Positions 19,207-28,833 of a stretch of 64,000 nucleotides of DNA are shown in pieces; positions within the stretch are counted from its first letter, which is position 1, and each line of letters starts with the position of its first letter. The DNA comes from Pasteurellaceae bacterium 15-036681 (GTDB lineage Bacteria; Pseudomonadota; Gammaproteobacteria; Enterobacterales; Pasteurellaceae). Where the stretch lies: positions 1-64,000 of the forward strand of contig MQVI01000001.1 of the NCBI GenBank assembly GCA_002002485.1. The letters run 5' to 3'. The notes beneath the pieces were generated by a model that made no database searches, was not told the origin of the DNA, and saw nothing but the letters and a program-made list of their open reading frames with translations. The position numbers and the translations under genes are program-made.

Positions 19207-20601
19207 ATGAAAAAACTTACTCTTACTAGCCTTGCAATATATTGCATACTTCTTACCGCTTGTAGCCATACGGAAATTAGTGCGGAATCATCTATCACCT
19301 TACCGACGCAATTTGAGCAAGCGCAGCAAGTAAAAGAAGCTACAGAGATTCAACAGTGGTGGAAAAATTGGCACGATCCTGAGCTGACTCGTTTGATTGA
19401 GCAAGCGTTGGCGCATAATTTGGATATTGCCCTCGCACAGTCTCGTCTAAAAGAAGCGCAAGCCAATAGCCAAGCAGCAGAAGCAGATCGTGGAATCACT
19501 ATTGGTGCAAGCGGTGGACTCAATAGTGGCATAGGAGATATGGATACAGGAATGATTCATCCAAAATCGTCACACGGTTCTGGTGGCTATGTCCGCTTTT
19601 TAGCCGCATGGGAACCGGATTTCTTCGGAAAAAAACGTAGTGATGCGGATGTTGCGCGCTATGTGGCGTTAAGTTATCAAGAACAAGTTTATGCTGCACA
19701 ACTACTGGTTTCTAGCCAAATTGCTGAAAACTATTTTAAATTTTTTGCGACACAACAACAGCAAACCATTATTCAACGAAAGCTTGTAACCTTAAATCAA
19801 CTTAAACGCTATGTGCAAGGGCGTTTTGATGCAGGACAAGCAACCGCTTATGATATCAATGAAATTGAAAGCCAACTGAACGCACTCTCAGCTCGTGAGG
19901 CAACATTAACTGCACAAGCGGATAGTTACACTCGAAATATTGCAATTTTAGTCGGCCAGACTCCGCAAGGTTTTCATCTATTGAAAAAAGGGAATCCGCT
20001 GACGAATATACCGAATGCACCTACTGGACAGCTACCAAGTGATTTACTTGAACGCCGGCCGGACATTCGTACCAATGCGCAATTGATACGTGTCTATAGT
20101 GCGAAGCTCGCTAGTGCTAAAGCGGATCTCTTTCCTCGCTTTGACATCAGCTTTATCGGACAAGGTGGTAAAATCAATTTAAGCAATGATCTTTCCTATC
20201 TATCTGGCGTTGGCAGTTTAGTCGACCTTGGTGTACAGTTACCGATTTTCACCAACGGCCGAATTTCAGCCAATATTGATGCGGCAGATGCTCGTTTAAA
20301 AAGCGCATTGATTCAATATGATAAAAATTTATTAACCGCACTGTCTGAGGTCGAAAATCTTTATCAGCTACAATCTAGCTTAAAAGATCAAACGATGTTA
20401 TTACAAAGAGCCACACAACAAGCACAAAAACAGACAAATGACACCCAAAAACTATTTACCTATGGTAATAAAACCCTAGATGTTGTGCTACACACTAAAA
20501 TGACAGCCTTAAATTATCAAGAAAAGCTGATTCAATCTCGTCTTGCGAGTGTGCAAAATTTAATAAATCTATATAAAGCATTCGGAGGGGGCTGGTTGTA
20601 A
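19207..20601 (+). CDS. outer-membrane efflux lipoprotein (OprM/NodT type)
   Basis: A 464-residue TolC-like channel with a lipoprotein signal peptide and the lipobox LTAC (cysteine 19). Two OEP repeats are visible, with helices such as [27 protein letters not shown], and the DLLERRPDI motif between the halves. It should form the outer-membrane duct for the adaptor and ABC pair encoded just upstream (gap 37 bp, ribosome site TTAAGGATATTGCG). The four genes together make a complete tripartite exporter; the substrate cannot be read from sequence. Confidence 0.92.
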   Translation: MKKLTLTSLAIYCILLTACSHTEISAESSITLPTQFEQAQQVKEATEIQQWWKNWHDPELTRLIEQALAHNLDIALAQSRLKEAQANSQAAEADRGITIGASGGLNSGIGDMDTGMIHPKSSHGSGGYVRFLAAWEPDFFGKKRSDADVARYVALSYQEQVYAAQLLVSSQIAENYFKFFATQQQQTIIQRKLVTLNQLKRYVQGRFDAGQATAYDINEIESQLNALSAREATLTAQADSYTRNIAILVGQTPQGFHLLKKGNPLTNIPNAPTGQLPSDLLERRPDIRTNAQLIRVYSAKLASAKADLFPRFDISFIGQGGKINLSNDLSYLSGVGSLVDLGVQLPIFTNGRISANIDAADARLKSALIQYDKNLLTALSEVENLYQLQSSLKDQTMLLQRATQQAQKQTNDTQKLFTYGNKTLDVVLHTKMTALNYQEKLIQSRLASVQNLINLYKAFGGGWL

Positions 20602-20690
20602 ACCTTATTACAATATACGTAAGTTGTGTTATTATCCTTCCCATTGATTTGCCAGTGGGGCATTTTATTTTTTATGGAATTGAGATAACT

Positions 20691-21755
20691 ATGACAACTT
20701 TAAAAAATGATCGTTATTTAAAAGCATTATTGCGTGAACCTGTTGATATGACGCCAGTATGGATGATGCGTCAAGCGGGGCGTTATCTACCAGAATATAA
20801 AGCAACGCGTGCACAAGCCGGCGATTTTATGTCGCTATGTCGTAATGCAGAACTTGCTTGCGAAGTGACAATCCAGCCTTTACGTCGCTATGATTTAGAT
20901 GCAGCCATTCTTTTCTCTGATATTTTAACTATCCCTGATGCAATGGGCTTAGGTTTAAGTTTTGGTGCCGGTGAAGGCCCTAAATTTGCACGTCCAATCG
21001 AATCAAAAGCAGATGTAGTTAATCTTCCTATTCCTGATCCTGAAGGCGAATTACAGTATGTAATGAATGCGGTACGTACTATCCGTCGTGAATTAAAAGG
21101 CGAAGTGCCATTAATTGGTTTCTCAGGTAGCCCGTGGACATTAGCGACCTATATGGTGGAAGGCGGTAGTAGCAAGGCATTTACGAAGATCAAAAAAATG
21201 ATGTACACGGATCCACAAATCCTACACGGATTATTAGATAAATTAGCCGATAGCGTTATCCTTTACTTAAACGCACAAATCAAAGCAGGCGCACAGTCAG
21301 TGATGGTATTTGATACTTGGGGCGGCGTACTTGCACACCGTGATTACAACGAGTTTTCACTACGCTATATGCACAAAATTGTAGACGGCTTAATCCGTGA
21401 GAATGAAGGTCGCAAAGTGCCTGTAACCTTATTCACTAAAGGTGGCGGTTTATGGTTAGAAAAAATTGCTGAAACAGGTTGTGATGCGATTGGTTTAGAC
21501 TGGACTGTCGATATTGCGGATGCAAAAGCGCGTGTAGGTCATAAAGTGGCATTACAAGGCAATATGGATCCAAGTGTGTTATACGCAAGCCCAGAACGTA
21601 TTGAACAAGAAGTGAAAGAGATTCTTGCAGGCTTTGGCAATGGCTCAGGCCATGTATTTAACCTAGGTCACGGTATTCACCAAGATGTGCCAGTAGAAAG
21701 CCCGAAAGTGTTTGTGGATGCGATTCACAATTTATCGAAACAATATCACAGATAA
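20691..21755 (+). CDS. hemE: uroporphyrinogen decarboxylase
   Basis: Decarboxylates uroporphyrinogen III to coproporphyrinogen III in heme synthesis. ATG 20691 gives [19 protein letters not shown] and 354 residues, the usual length. The frame is open upstream to 20649 but that would add 14 atypical residues. Signatures: [15 protein letters not shown] (arginine-containing substrate loop), [33 protein letters not shown], and [11 protein letters not shown]. The order hemE-DUF416-hup is shared with Haemophilus. Confidence 0.97.
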   Translation: MTTLKNDRYLKALLREPVDMTPVWMMRQAGRYLPEYKATRAQAGDFMSLCRNAELACEVTIQPLRRYDLDAAILFSDILTIPDAMGLGLSFGAGEGPKFARPIESKADVVNLPIPDPEGELQYVMNAVRTIRRELKGEVPLIGFSGSPWTLATYMVEGGSSKAFTKIKKMMYTDPQILHGLLDKLADSVILYLNAQIKAGAQSVMVFDTWGGVLAHRDYNEFSLRYMHKIVDGLIRENEGRKVPVTLFTKGGGLWLEKIAETGCDAIGLDWTVDIADAKARVGHKVALQGNMDPSVLYASPERIEQEVKEILAGFGNGSGHVFNLGHGIHQDVPVESPKVFVDAIHNLSKQYHR

Positions 21756-21760
21756 TTTAT

Positions 21761-21830
21761 TAACCCTCTCTCTGCATAAAATTACTGAACGTAATTTTAT
21801 GCTGTCTCTCTCCCAAAGGGAGAGAGTATC
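21761..21830 (+). repeat. 70-bp double-hairpin repeat, copy 1
   Basis: Between hemE and the DUF416 gene. It contains a 12-bp stem GCATAAAATTAC/GTAATTTTATGC with loop TGAAC, then CTCTCTCCC-AAA-GGGAGAGAG. The copy at 29888-29956 has the same layout in the reverse orientation, with compensating base changes in the long stem. Confidence 0.85.
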
Positions 21831-21844
21831 TTAGGAGCAATATA

Positions 21845-22435
21845 ATGCGAAACCCTATTCATAAACGTATGGAGCGCTTTGAAAGTTGGCAACATCTCAC
21901 TTTTATGGCGTGTTTATGCGAACGTATGTACCCTAATTTTCAGCTTTTTTGTGAAGTAACGGAGCAACCTGAAAAAGCTAAAACTTTCCAAAATATCCTA
22001 AATTTAGTTTGGGAATCTTTAACGGTGAAAGGTGCAAAAATCAATTTTGAAAACCAGCTTGAGAAGCTTGAAGAAATTATTCCTGATGTCAATGACTACG
22101 ATTTCTATGGGGTATTTCCTGCTGAAGATGCTTGCCAAGGACTCTCAGATACTTTGCATACGATCATTGCAGGCGAGTTTTTAGAACAAGCAATTAAATT
22201 AAGTCAGCTTTCTTTAGCTACAGTAACAACCTATTTAGAAACACAACAAGATCGTGAATTAAATGAGCAAGAATTAAAAAATGCAACTGAAATTCAAGAA
22301 GAATTAGATGTACAGTGGCAACTTTATCGTTTGCTCAATGAATGTGAAGAACGAGATGTAGAACTCATTTTAGAACTTAAAAATGAGATTAGAACAAGTG
22401 GAATCAGCAATATTGGATTAAATATTAACCAATAA
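21845..22435 (+). CDS. DUF416 (YjaG-like) protein
   Basis: A 196-residue cytoplasmic protein of the DUF416 family, function unknown. Family features include the N-terminal WQHLTFMACLCERMYPNF segment, DYDFYGVFPAEDACQGLSDT in the middle, and an acidic helical C-terminal half. It sits between hemE and hup, as in other Pasteurellaceae and enterics. The ribosome site TTAGGAGCAATATA is good. Conserved placement suggests a housekeeping role, but none can be named. Confidence 0.88.
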   Translation: MRNPIHKRMERFESWQHLTFMACLCERMYPNFQLFCEVTEQPEKAKTFQNILNLVWESLTVKGAKINFENQLEKLEEIIPDVNDYDFYGVFPAEDACQGLSDTLHTIIAGEFLEQAIKLSQLSLATVTTYLETQQDRELNEQELKNATEIQEELDVQWQLYRLLNECEERDVELILELKNEIRTSGISNIGLNINQ

Positions 22436-22572
22436 GTGTGACTTAGCTAACAATTTTTGCATTATTTACTTTGCTAATAGCAAACTTTCAATTAAGCTAC
22501 ACACCGCATTTACGCAATTTAATTTTGGCAAATCAGCCAGCTACCGATATAAATCTTTAGAGGATAAAAACT

Positions 22573-22845
22573 ATGAACAAAACTGAGTTAATCGACGCAA
22601 TCGCAGCATCAGCAGAATTAAGCAAAAAAGACGCTAAAGCGGCTTTAGAAGCAACTTTAGAAGCAATCTCAGGAAGCTTAAAGAAAGGTGACGCAGTACA
22701 ATTAATCGGTTTCGGTACTTTCAAAGTTAACCACCGTAAAGCTCGCACAGGTCGTAACCCTAAAACTAACGAAGCGATCGAAATTCCAGCGGCTAACGTA
22801 CCAGCATTCGTTGCAGGTAAAGCATTAAAAGACTTAGTAAAATAA
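22573..22845 (+). CDS. hupA: DNA-binding protein HU
   Basis: A 90-residue histone-like protein that bends and compacts DNA as a dimer. The sequence starts [21 protein letters not shown] and contains the beta-arm with the HU signature [20 protein letters not shown] (about residues 46-65). A good ribosome site (AGAGGATAAAAACT) and a strong terminator bracket it, so it is a single-gene unit. The HU-alpha name follows its position after the hemE-DUF416 pair; separating HupA from HupB on sequence alone is less certain. Confidence 0.94.
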   Translation: MNKTELIDAIAASAELSKKDAKAALEATLEAISGSLKKGDAVQLIGFGTFKVNHRKARTGRNPKTNEAIEIPAANVPAFVAGKALKDLVK

Positions 22846-22872
22846 TTTCTTTTACAGAACATGATTTTAGAG

Positions 22873-22900
22873 GCCTAGAGAATATCTAGGCTTTTTTGTT
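22873..22900 (+). terminator. terminator after hupA
   Basis: Perfect 7-bp stem GCCTAGA (22873-22879) and TCTAGGC (22885-22891), 5-nt loop, followed by TTTTTTGTTTT. Confidence 0.9.
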
Positions 22901-22910
22901 TTCATCATAA

Positions 22911-22975
22911 TGCTAGCGCGAGCGTCTCGCTCGTGCCATATTCAACCAAGCACGAGCGAGACGCTCGCGCCAGCA
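22911..22975. repeat. 65-bp inverted repeat with 26-bp arms
   Basis: Arms 22911-22936 and 22950-22975 are inverted copies with a single mismatch and a 13-bp spacer. The right arm is identical to the single copy at 1242-1267. A variant with GCGAGTG/CACTCGC lies at 28646-28672. Paired inverted units of this kind are typical of REP/BIME elements. Confidence 0.88.
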
Positions 22976-22982
22976 GATTTTT

Positions 22983-23012
22983 CGTAGAGTGGGAATTCCT
23001 ACCCATCCTACG
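22983..23012. repeat. short palindromic repeat upstream of prfA
   Basis: CGTAGAGTGGG and CCCATCCTACG form an imperfect hairpin around AATTCCTA. It belongs to the dispersed family whose members carry GTAGGG/CCCTAC beside a variable palindrome (24984, 49670, 51164). Confidence 0.55.
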
Positions 23013-23064
23013 CGTTATTTATGCTATAATCCGCTCATTTTTCACAAACCAAATATAAAATCGA

Positions 23065-24147
23065 ATGAAACCATCAATTATCACCAAATTAGAAAGTCTC
23101 AGTGAGCGTCACGAAGAGCTACAAGCCTTACTTGGCGATGCATCTGTGATTAGCGATCAAGATAAATTCCGTGCTTATTCAAAAGAGTATTCACAGCTTG
23201 AAGAAGTTGTTGGCACTTTTAATCGTTGGAATAAGTTAAATAACGATATTGAAGAAGCCCAATTGTTATTAGATGATCCTGATATGAAAGATATGGCAGC
23301 TGAAGAGATCGCAGAAAATAAAGCTGAAATCGAACAACTTGAACAGCAATTGCAAATCTTATTATTACCTAAAGATCCAAATGATGAATACAACGCATTC
23401 TTAGAAATCCGTGCTGGAACAGGTGGCGATGAAGCTGGTATCTTCGCTGGTGACTTATACCGTATGTATAGCCGTTATTGTGAAGGTAAACGTTGGAGAA
23501 TCGAAGAGATGAGTGCCAACGAAAGTGAACAAGGCGGATATAAAGAGATCATCGTTAAAATCAGCGGTGAAGGCGTATATGGTCAGCTTAAATTCGAGTC
23601 GGGCGGTCACCGTGTACAACGCGTGCCAAAAACTGAATCACAAGGCCGTATTCACACTTCTGCGTGTACTGTAGCGGTAATGCCAGAGTTACCAGAATCT
23701 GAAATGCCAGAAATCAATCCGTCAGATTTACGTATTGATACCTACCGTTCATCAGGTGCCGGTGGCCAGCACGTTAATACTACCGACTCTGCAGTGCGTA
23801 TTACTCACTTACCTACAGGTATTGTGGTTGAGTGTCAGGATGAGCGTTCACAGCACAAGAACAAAGCGAAAGCGTTAGCTGTACTTGCTTCACGTATTGT
23901 TCAAGTGGAACAAGAGCGTCAAGCTGCAGAACAAGCGGATACGCGTCGTAACTTATTAGGTTCGGGCGACCGTTCTGATAAGATCCGTACTTATAACTAC
24001 CCACAAGGTCGTGTAACGGATCACCGTATCAACTTAACTGTTTATCGTTTAGATGAAGTGATGAATGGTAAAATTGATGAATTAATTCAACCAATTATCA
24101 CCGAATACCAAGCTGATCAGCTTGCGGCATTATCTGATCAACCTTAA
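23065..24147 (+). CDS. prfA: peptide chain release factor 1
   Basis: Recognises UAA and UAG stop codons and triggers peptide release. The 360-residue protein has the GGQ motif at residues 233-235 ([18 protein letters not shown]), and the codon-recognition domain between about 110 and 215 that in RF1 contains the P-x-T tripeptide; [19 protein letters not shown] is visible near residues 178-196. prfA is often followed by prmC (GGQ methyltransferase), but here a lipoprotein gene follows. Confidence 0.97.
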   Translation: MKPSIITKLESLSERHEELQALLGDASVISDQDKFRAYSKEYSQLEEVVGTFNRWNKLNNDIEEAQLLLDDPDMKDMAAEEIAENKAEIEQLEQQLQILLLPKDPNDEYNAFLEIRAGTGGDEAGIFAGDLYRMYSRYCEGKRWRIEEMSANESEQGGYKEIIVKISGEGVYGQLKFESGGHRVQRVPKTESQGRIHTSACTVAVMPELPESEMPEINPSDLRIDTYRSSGAGGQHVNTTDSAVRITHLPTGIVVECQDERSQHKNKAKALAVLASRIVQVEQERQAAEQADTRRNLLGSGDRSDKIRTYNYPQGRVTDHRINLTVYRLDEVMNGKIDELIQPIITEYQADQLAALSDQP

Positions 24148-24217
24148 TTTTTATCTGTCGGGGCGTATTGCTCCGACAAAATTTTTTTATTTATTTTTTA
24201 TTTCTCGGAAACATTTT

Positions 24218-24763
24218 ATGAAAAAATTCACAACTCTCGCACTTGTGTCACTACTTGCTGCTTGTACTCAAACAACCTCATCAACCTCAACTCAAACTGT
24301 GGTTCAAGAAAATACAGTAACTATGAAGAATTTTGTGGGGAACTGGGCTTGTAAAATGGATGGTGACAAAGTTGCATCCAACAATAAAGTTAAATTGGCA
24401 GAAGATGGCTTCGCAGACTATCACGGAACCATTGCTTTACCAGCTGGAAAACCTGCCTTCCACTATGATTTACAACGAGTAGGCACTTGGGATTATCAAA
24501 ATGAAGTGCTTAGCTATCATTTCACTCAAAATAAAGTGACTCGCGCACATAGCGAGAAAACAACACAAGCAATGAAATCAAGTAAGCAGCTCCGTGATAC
24601 AGAAAAACAATATTTTGATGCTATCAATAAGCAACTGGCTCAAGCTGGAAAATCTAAACAAGATGTAAGCTTAAAAGTGTCTAATTTTTCAGGGCAAAGC
24701 TTTGCGTTACAGCAAATGTTAGAAAAGGGCAGCCGTACCGGTCATTGCGTACGAAACTCGTAA
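24218..24763 (+). CDS. hypothetical lipoprotein
   Basis: A 181-residue protein beginning MKKFTTLALVSLLAAC, a lipoprotein signal peptide with lipobox LAAC (cysteine 16). ATG 24218 is preferred because it places the signal peptide at the N-terminus; the open frame starts 96 bp earlier inside the end of prfA. The mature part begins with a serine/threonine-rich tether, then a domain with NWACKMDGDK and a final cysteine (TGHCVRNS) that may pair. I do not recognise the family. A hairpin with G-U pairs follows and probably ends the transcript. Confidence 0.8.
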   Translation: MKKFTTLALVSLLAACTQTTSSTSTQTVVQENTVTMKNFVGNWACKMDGDKVASNNKVKLAEDGFADYHGTIALPAGKPAFHYDLQRVGTWDYQNEVLSYHFTQNKVTRAHSEKTTQAMKSSKQLRDTEKQYFDAINKQLAQAGKSKQDVSLKVSNFSGQSFALQQMLEKGSRTGHCVRNS

Positions 24764-24772
24764 TAATTTTTG

Positions 24773-24806
24773 GCGGTCATTTATTAAATAAGTGGCCGCT
24801 TTATTT
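24773..24806 (+). terminator. terminator after the lipoprotein gene
   Basis: Arms GCGGTCATTTA (24773-24783) and TAAGTGGCCGC (24789-24799) pair in RNA with two G-U pairs and a 5-nt loop, followed by TTTATTTT. Confidence 0.7.
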
Positions 24807-24915
24807 TCAAGCATAACTTAATGTATTTAAAAGCTCACGACAGAATTTTGCAAGATTTGCAAATTTTTACTCGAAATAATCCGCTTGTTTCCTATACGAT
24901 TTACTTAAAAAGCTG

Positions 24916-24957
24916 TATAATCGCCTCCCTTTGCAAATTGTGAACAAGATCACATCT
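24916..24957 (+). promoter_or_regulatory. -10 element and CRP site upstream of typA
   Basis: TATAAT lies at 24916-24921. A perfect CRP core, TGTGA-N6-TCACA, lies at 24939-24954, with AAAT before it. The CRP site is downstream of this -10, so CRP would either repress that promoter or activate a second promoter nearer to typA (25038). Both elements are seen; the regulatory sense is inferred. Confidence 0.6.
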
Positions 24958-24983
24958 CAAATGTGAAGCACATTTCCAAGATT

Positions 24984-25010
24984 TTCGTAGGGTGCGTGTG
25001 AACGCACCAT
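24984..25010. repeat. short palindromic repeat upstream of typA
   Basis: GTAGGGTGCGTGTGAACGCACC forms a hairpin GGTGCGT/ACGCACC-like. A close relative (GGTGCGTTTACACGCACCCTAC) lies at 51164-51186 between murG and murC, and a shorter one at 121-139. Confidence 0.65.
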
Positions 25011-25037
25011 TTTTAAACTCTATATAAAGACATTTCA

Positions 25038-26885
25038 ATGCAACATTTAGATACAAATAAAATGCGTAATATTGCGATTATTGCGCACGTTGACCACGGT
25101 AAAACAACCCTAGTTGATAAACTTCTTAAACTTTCAGGCACATTAGATACTTCACGTGGTGATGATAATGAGCGTGTAATGGACTCAAACGATCTTGAAA
25201 AAGAGCGTGGTATTACCATTCTTGCGAAAAACACTGCGATCAACTGGAACGATTATCGTATCAACATCGTAGATACTCCAGGACACGCGGACTTCGGTGG
25301 TGAAGTAGAACGTGTTCTTTCAATGGTTGACTCAGTATTATTAGTAGTAGATGCGTTTGATGGCCCAATGCCACAAACTCGTTTCGTAACTCAAAAAGCG
25401 TTCGCTCACGGTTTAAAACCAATCGTTGTTATCAACAAAGTTGACCGTCCGGGCGCGCGTCCTGACTGGGTTGTGGATCAAGTATTCGACTTATTCGTAA
25501 ACTTAGGTGCAACTGACGAACAGTTAGATTTCCCAATCATCTATGCTTCAGCATTAAACGGTGTTGCAGGTTTAGATCACGAAGATTTAGCGCCAAATAT
25601 GGATCCACTATTCGAAGCGATCGTAGAGCACGTTTCTGCGCCAGATGTTGAATTAGATGCGCCATTCCAAATGCAGATCTCTCAGTTAGACTACAGCAAA
25701 TACTTAGGTGTTATCGGTATCGGTCGTATCAAACGTGGTACAGTAAAACCAAACCAACCTGTAACTTTAATTGATAGCGAAGGTAAAACTCGCAACGGCC
25801 GTATCGGTCAAGTGTTAGGCCACTTAGGTTTACAACGTTATGAAGCAACTGAAGCATTCGCAGGTGATATCGTAGCAATCACTGGTATGGGTGAATTAAA
25901 CATCTCTGATACATTATGTGATGTAAACAACGTTGAAGCATTACCAGCATTATCTGTTGATGAACCAACAGTAACGATGTTCTTCTGTGTTAATACTTCT
26001 CCATTCTGTGGTCAAGAAGGTAAATTCGTGACTTCACGCCAAATTTTAGAGCGTTTAAACAAAGAATTAGTGCACAACGTGGCATTACGTGTAGAAGAAA
26101 CGGATGACTCTGACGTATTCAGCGTATCGGGTCGTGGTGAATTACACTTATCGGTATTAATCGAAAATATGCGTCGTGAAGGTTATGAGTTAGCGGTATC
26201 TCGTCCGAAAGTAATCTTCAAAGAGATCGACGGTCGTAAACAAGAGCCATTCGAGCAAGTTACAATCGATATCGAAGAGCAACACCAAGGTTCTGTAATG
26301 GAAGCATTAGGTATCCGTAAAGGTGAAGTGCGCGATATGATCCCAGATGGTAAAGGTCGTACCCGTTTAGAGTACATCATTCCTAGCCGTGGCTTAATCG
26401 GTTTCCGTAACGAATTTATGACAATGACATCAGGTACTGGCTTACTTTACTCAAGCTTCAGCCACTATGATGATGTGAAACCAGGTGATATCGGTCAGCG
26501 TATCAATGGTGTATTAATTTCAAACGGTACAGGTAAAGCGTTAGCATACTCACTTTACGCATTACAAGATCGTGGTAAATTAATGGTTGATCACGGTGTT
26601 GAGATTTATGAAGGTCAAGTAATCGGTATTCACAGCCGTTCAAACGACTTAACCGTAAACCCACTTGAAGGTAAAAAATTAACCAATATGCGTGCATCTG
26701 GCAAAGACGATGCATTAACCTTAACGACACCAGTTAAGTTCACATTAGAACAAGCGTTAGAATTTATCGATGACGATGAATTAGTAGAAGTAACGCCAAA
26801 ATCAGTTCGTATTCGTAAGAAATTATTAACTGAAGTTGAGCGTAAACGTGCAAGCCGTACAACGACAAGTACAAGTACTCGTTAA
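25038..26885 (+). CDS. typA: ribosome-associated GTPase TypA/BipA
   Basis: A translational GTPase linked to ribosome assembly and stress or cold responses. The 615-residue protein has the P-loop AHVDHGKTT (residues 16-24), the switch region with [26 protein letters not shown] (G3), [10 protein letters not shown] (G4), and the C-terminal BipA-specific domain ending in basic residues and a serine/threonine tail. The N-terminus [11 protein letters not shown] resembles the Haemophilus protein. Codon use is strongly biased, which fits high expression. A terminator follows. Confidence 0.97.
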   Translation: MQHLDTNKMRNIAIIAHVDHGKTTLVDKLLKLSGTLDTSRGDDNERVMDSNDLEKERGITILAKNTAINWNDYRINIVDTPGHADFGGEVERVLSMVDSVLLVVDAFDGPMPQTRFVTQKAFAHGLKPIVVINKVDRPGARPDWVVDQVFDLFVNLGATDEQLDFPIIYASALNGVAGLDHEDLAPNMDPLFEAIVEHVSAPDVELDAPFQMQISQLDYSKYLGVIGIGRIKRGTVKPNQPVTLIDSEGKTRNGRIGQVLGHLGLQRYEATEAFAGDIVAITGMGELNISDTLCDVNNVEALPALSVDEPTVTMFFCVNTSPFCGQEGKFVTSRQILERLNKELVHNVALRVEETDDSDVFSVSGRGELHLSVLIENMRREGYELAVSRPKVIFKEIDGRKQEPFEQVTIDIEEQHQGSVMEALGIRKGEVRDMIPDGKGRTRLEYIIPSRGLIGFRNEFMTMTSGTGLLYSSFSHYDDVKPGDIGQRINGVLISNGTGKALAYSLYALQDRGKLMVDHGVEIYEGQVIGIHSRSNDLTVNPLEGKKLTNMRASGKDDALTLTTPVKFTLEQALEFIDDDELVEVTPKSVRIRKKLLTEVERKRASRTTTSTSTR

Positions 26886-26904
26886 TTTATAAATTGTAGT
26901 TTAG

Positions 26905-26928
26905 GGGCGGATAATATCCGCCCTTTTT
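26905..26928 (+). terminator. terminator after typA
   Basis: Stem GGGCGGA (26905-26911) and TCCGCCC (26917-26923), loop TAATA, followed by TTTTT. A similar hairpin, GGGGCAGATATTATCTGCC, follows at about 26943-26961 without a clear T-run and looks like a related repeat. Confidence 0.85.
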
Positions 26929-27049
26929 AGTACATGATATTTGGGGCAGATATTATCTGCCTCTACTTACATAAATTGATTACTGGGATTTTTGCAAAAT
27001 TCTGCTACAATCTCAGTGCTTGTCACCATTTTATTTAAAAGGAAACACT

Positions 27050-27313
27050 ATGTTTGTAGAGATTTATGGTCGTATGACTTGTCCTTATTGCCGTAATGCA
27101 AAAGCATTAGCGGAGAAAATGAAAGCAGAATTAGCTGATTTTGATTTTAAATTCATTGATATGATTGAAGAAGGTATTTCAAAAGAAGATTTAGAACCTC
27201 GTGTTGGTAAACCTGTTGCAACAGTGCCACAAATCTTTTTAGATGATGTACCAATGGGTGGCTTTTCTGATTTCGCACCAGTAGTAAAAGAGAAATTTGG
27301 TATTTCCTTATAA
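27050..27313 (+). CDS. GrxA-type glutaredoxin
   Basis: An 87-residue glutaredoxin with the dithiol active site CPYC at residues 11-14, the TVP cis-proline motif (VATVPQIFLDD) and the GGFSDF glutathione-binding segment. It would reduce disulfides such as those of ribonucleotide reductase using glutathione. ATG 27050 follows AAAAGGAAACACT, so I prefer it over an in-frame upstream start at 27020. It is ended by its own terminator. Confidence 0.93.
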   Translation: MFVEIYGRMTCPYCRNAKALAEKMKAELADFDFKFIDMIEEGISKEDLEPRVGKPVATVPQIFLDDVPMGGFSDFAPVVKEKFGISL

Positions 27314-27320
27314 TTCCGAT

Positions 27321-27350
27321 AAAAGCGAGGCTCTGTTCTCGCTTTTTGTT
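27321..27350 (+). terminator. terminator after the glutaredoxin gene
   Basis: Stem AAAAGCGAG (27321-27329) and CTCGCTTTT (27338-27346) with an 8-nt loop, followed by TTGTTT. Confidence 0.88.
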
Positions 27351-27406
27351 TATCGCAAAAAAGTAATATAATTTAACCGCTTGTTATTTTCTTTTTGGAG
27401 GACATT

Positions 27407-27757
27407 ATGCAAAAATTGCTCTTTATTATTAACTCTGCGCCTTATGGCAATGAAACTTTTTTTAGCGGATTGCGTTTGGCATTACAAATTCAAGAACAGC
27501 ATAAAGCAGAAATCAAATTATTTTTAATGTCAGATGCTGTAATCGCAGGACTTGCAAAGCAAAATCCAACTGAAAGCTATCATGCACAACAAATGTTGGA
27601 AATACTCACGGCACAAGGTGCAAAAGTAAAACTTTGCAAAACATGTACTAATGCACGTGGTATAACAGAATTAAAATTAGCGGAAGGTGTAGAAATCGGA
27701 ACCTTAATTGAACTTGCCGATTGGACTATGGATGCTGATAAAGTATTAAATTTTTAA
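27407..27757 (+). CDS. DsrE-family protein (YchN-like)
   Basis: A 116-residue protein of the DsrE/DsrF fold, very like E. coli YchN: NSAPYGNETFFSGLRLAL, LFLMSDAVIAGLAKQNP, QQMLEILTAQGAKVKLCKTCTNARG and GVEIGTLIELADWTMDADKVL. The C-x-x-C pair (CKTC) suggests a role in sulfur handling or redox, not proved. The start at 27407 has GGAGG at 27397-27401. It begins a three-gene run with the DNA-mimic and flavin-reductase genes. Confidence 0.9.
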   Translation: MQKLLFIINSAPYGNETFFSGLRLALQIQEQHKAEIKLFLMSDAVIAGLAKQNPTESYHAQQMLEILTAQGAKVKLCKTCTNARGITELKLAEGVEIGTLIELADWTMDADKVLNF

Positions 27758-27769
27758 TTAGGAATCACA

Positions 27770-28096
27770 ATGACAACAAAATTAACCCCAGATGAAGCAA
27801 TTGATATCGCTTATGACACTTTCCTTGAAATGGCTCCTGAAAATTTAGATCCAGCCGATATTTTACTTTTCAATTTGCAATTTGAAGAGCGTGGTGGTGT
27901 TGAAATTGTGGAAACCAGTGACAGCTGGGATCAAGAAATTGGTACATTGATCGACCCAGATGCTTTTGTGGAAGTTTGGGTAAGTTTGTATAACTCTCAA
28001 GATGAAATTGAAGATGTGTTTGCACGTTTCTTAATTTCAAATGAAATCCAAGAAGGTGAAGATCAACGTGAATGTCACGTGATTTGGAAAGAATAA
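27770..28096 (+). CDS. double-stranded DNA mimic protein (HI1450/YciU family)
   Basis: A 108-residue, strongly acidic protein of the UPF0263 family. The Haemophilus homologue HI1450 has a surface charge pattern that mimics DNA and binds HU. Shared features are [37 protein letters not shown] and a C-terminal ECHVIWK. It lies 12 bp downstream of the DsrE gene and 11 bp upstream of the flavin-reductase gene. hupA, encoding its likely partner, is about 5 kb upstream in the same window. Confidence 0.92.
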   Translation: MTTKLTPDEAIDIAYDTFLEMAPENLDPADILLFNLQFEERGGVEIVETSDSWDQEIGTLIDPDAFVEVWVSLYNSQDEIEDVFARFLISNEIQEGEDQRECHVIWKE

Positions 28097-28107
28097 GAGG
28101 TACTACG

Positions 28108-28635
28108 ATGTCAAAAAAACAGACTTGCTACCAACCTTCACAATCACCGATTTCGGAATTTTCACAACAATTTCGTGATGCAATGGCACACCTTTCTTCT
28201 GCAGTAAGTATTGTAACGAGCAATGGTATTGCAGGAAAAGTGGGGTTAACGGTTTCTTCTGTGTGCTCTGTGACAGATAGCCCTGCGACATTACTTTTTT
28301 GTGTTAATCAATCAAGTGATTTACATGATGTCATCAAACAAAATGGTAAAGTATGTATCAATGTATTAAATAATGAGCAAGAGGAATTAGCTAAACATTT
28401 TGCTTGTATGTTATGTAGCACAATGGAAGAACGTTTTGCTTGGGATATTTGGAAAGAGAGCGATGCTAAGCAACTTATGCTTGAAGGAGCAATATCTTCT
28501 CTAGTGGGTAATATTGTTGATACACATGCAGTTGGCACCCATACGATTTTTCTGGTGGAGTTATCACAAATCCAAGTAAATCCAAAAGATAGTCTAGTTT
28601 ACTTTGGTAGACAGTTTAAAGCCGTTGAACTGTAG
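28108..28635 (+). CDS. HpaC-like NAD(P)H:flavin reductase
   Basis: A 175-residue flavin reductase of the HpaC/RutF type, which supplies reduced FMN or FAD to a two-component monooxygenase. Family pattern: FRDAMAHLSSAVSIVTSNG, GLTVSSVCSVTDSPATLLFCVN, KVCINVLNNEQEELAKHFA and VGTHTIFLVEL. ATG 28108 follows AAGAGGTACTACG, and I prefer it over an open frame from 28072 inside the preceding gene. No monooxygenase partner (HpaB) is encoded nearby, so it may serve another flavin-dependent system. Confidence 0.85.
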   Translation: MSKKQTCYQPSQSPISEFSQQFRDAMAHLSSAVSIVTSNGIAGKVGLTVSSVCSVTDSPATLLFCVNQSSDLHDVIKQNGKVCINVLNNEQEELAKHFACMLCSTMEERFAWDIWKESDAKQLMLEGAISSLVGNIVDTHAVGTHTIFLVELSQIQVNPKDSLVYFGRQFKAVEL

Positions 28636-28645
28636 CTAATATTGC

Positions 28646-28672
28646 TGCTAGCAGCGAGTGCCTCACTCGCGC
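28646..28672. repeat. variant of the 26-bp palindromic repeat
   Basis: TGCTAGCAGCGAGTGCC then TCACTCGCGC. The outline TGCTAGC...GCGAG...CTCGCGC matches the arms at 22911-22975, but the loop-proximal stem bases differ (GCGAGTG/CACTCGC). Confidence 0.6.
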
Positions 28673-28746
28673 TTTTGACTATTTAGCCACAAGAAAGACA
28701 CTCTCGCTGGTCTAGGTTCATTGACCTAAATCAACCTAATATTAAA

Positions 28747-28772
28747 ACCCGACTATTTTAGTCGGATTTTTA
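28747..28772 (+). terminator. terminator after the flavin-reductase gene
   Basis: Stem CCGACT (28749-28754) and AGTCGG (28760-28765), loop ATTTT, followed by ATTTTTATT. Confidence 0.82.
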
Positions 28773-28833
28773 TTGCCTACAGAAAAAGAACAGCATAAGA
28801 TAATCGCAGTTTATCTCGCTATAGGAAATATTT

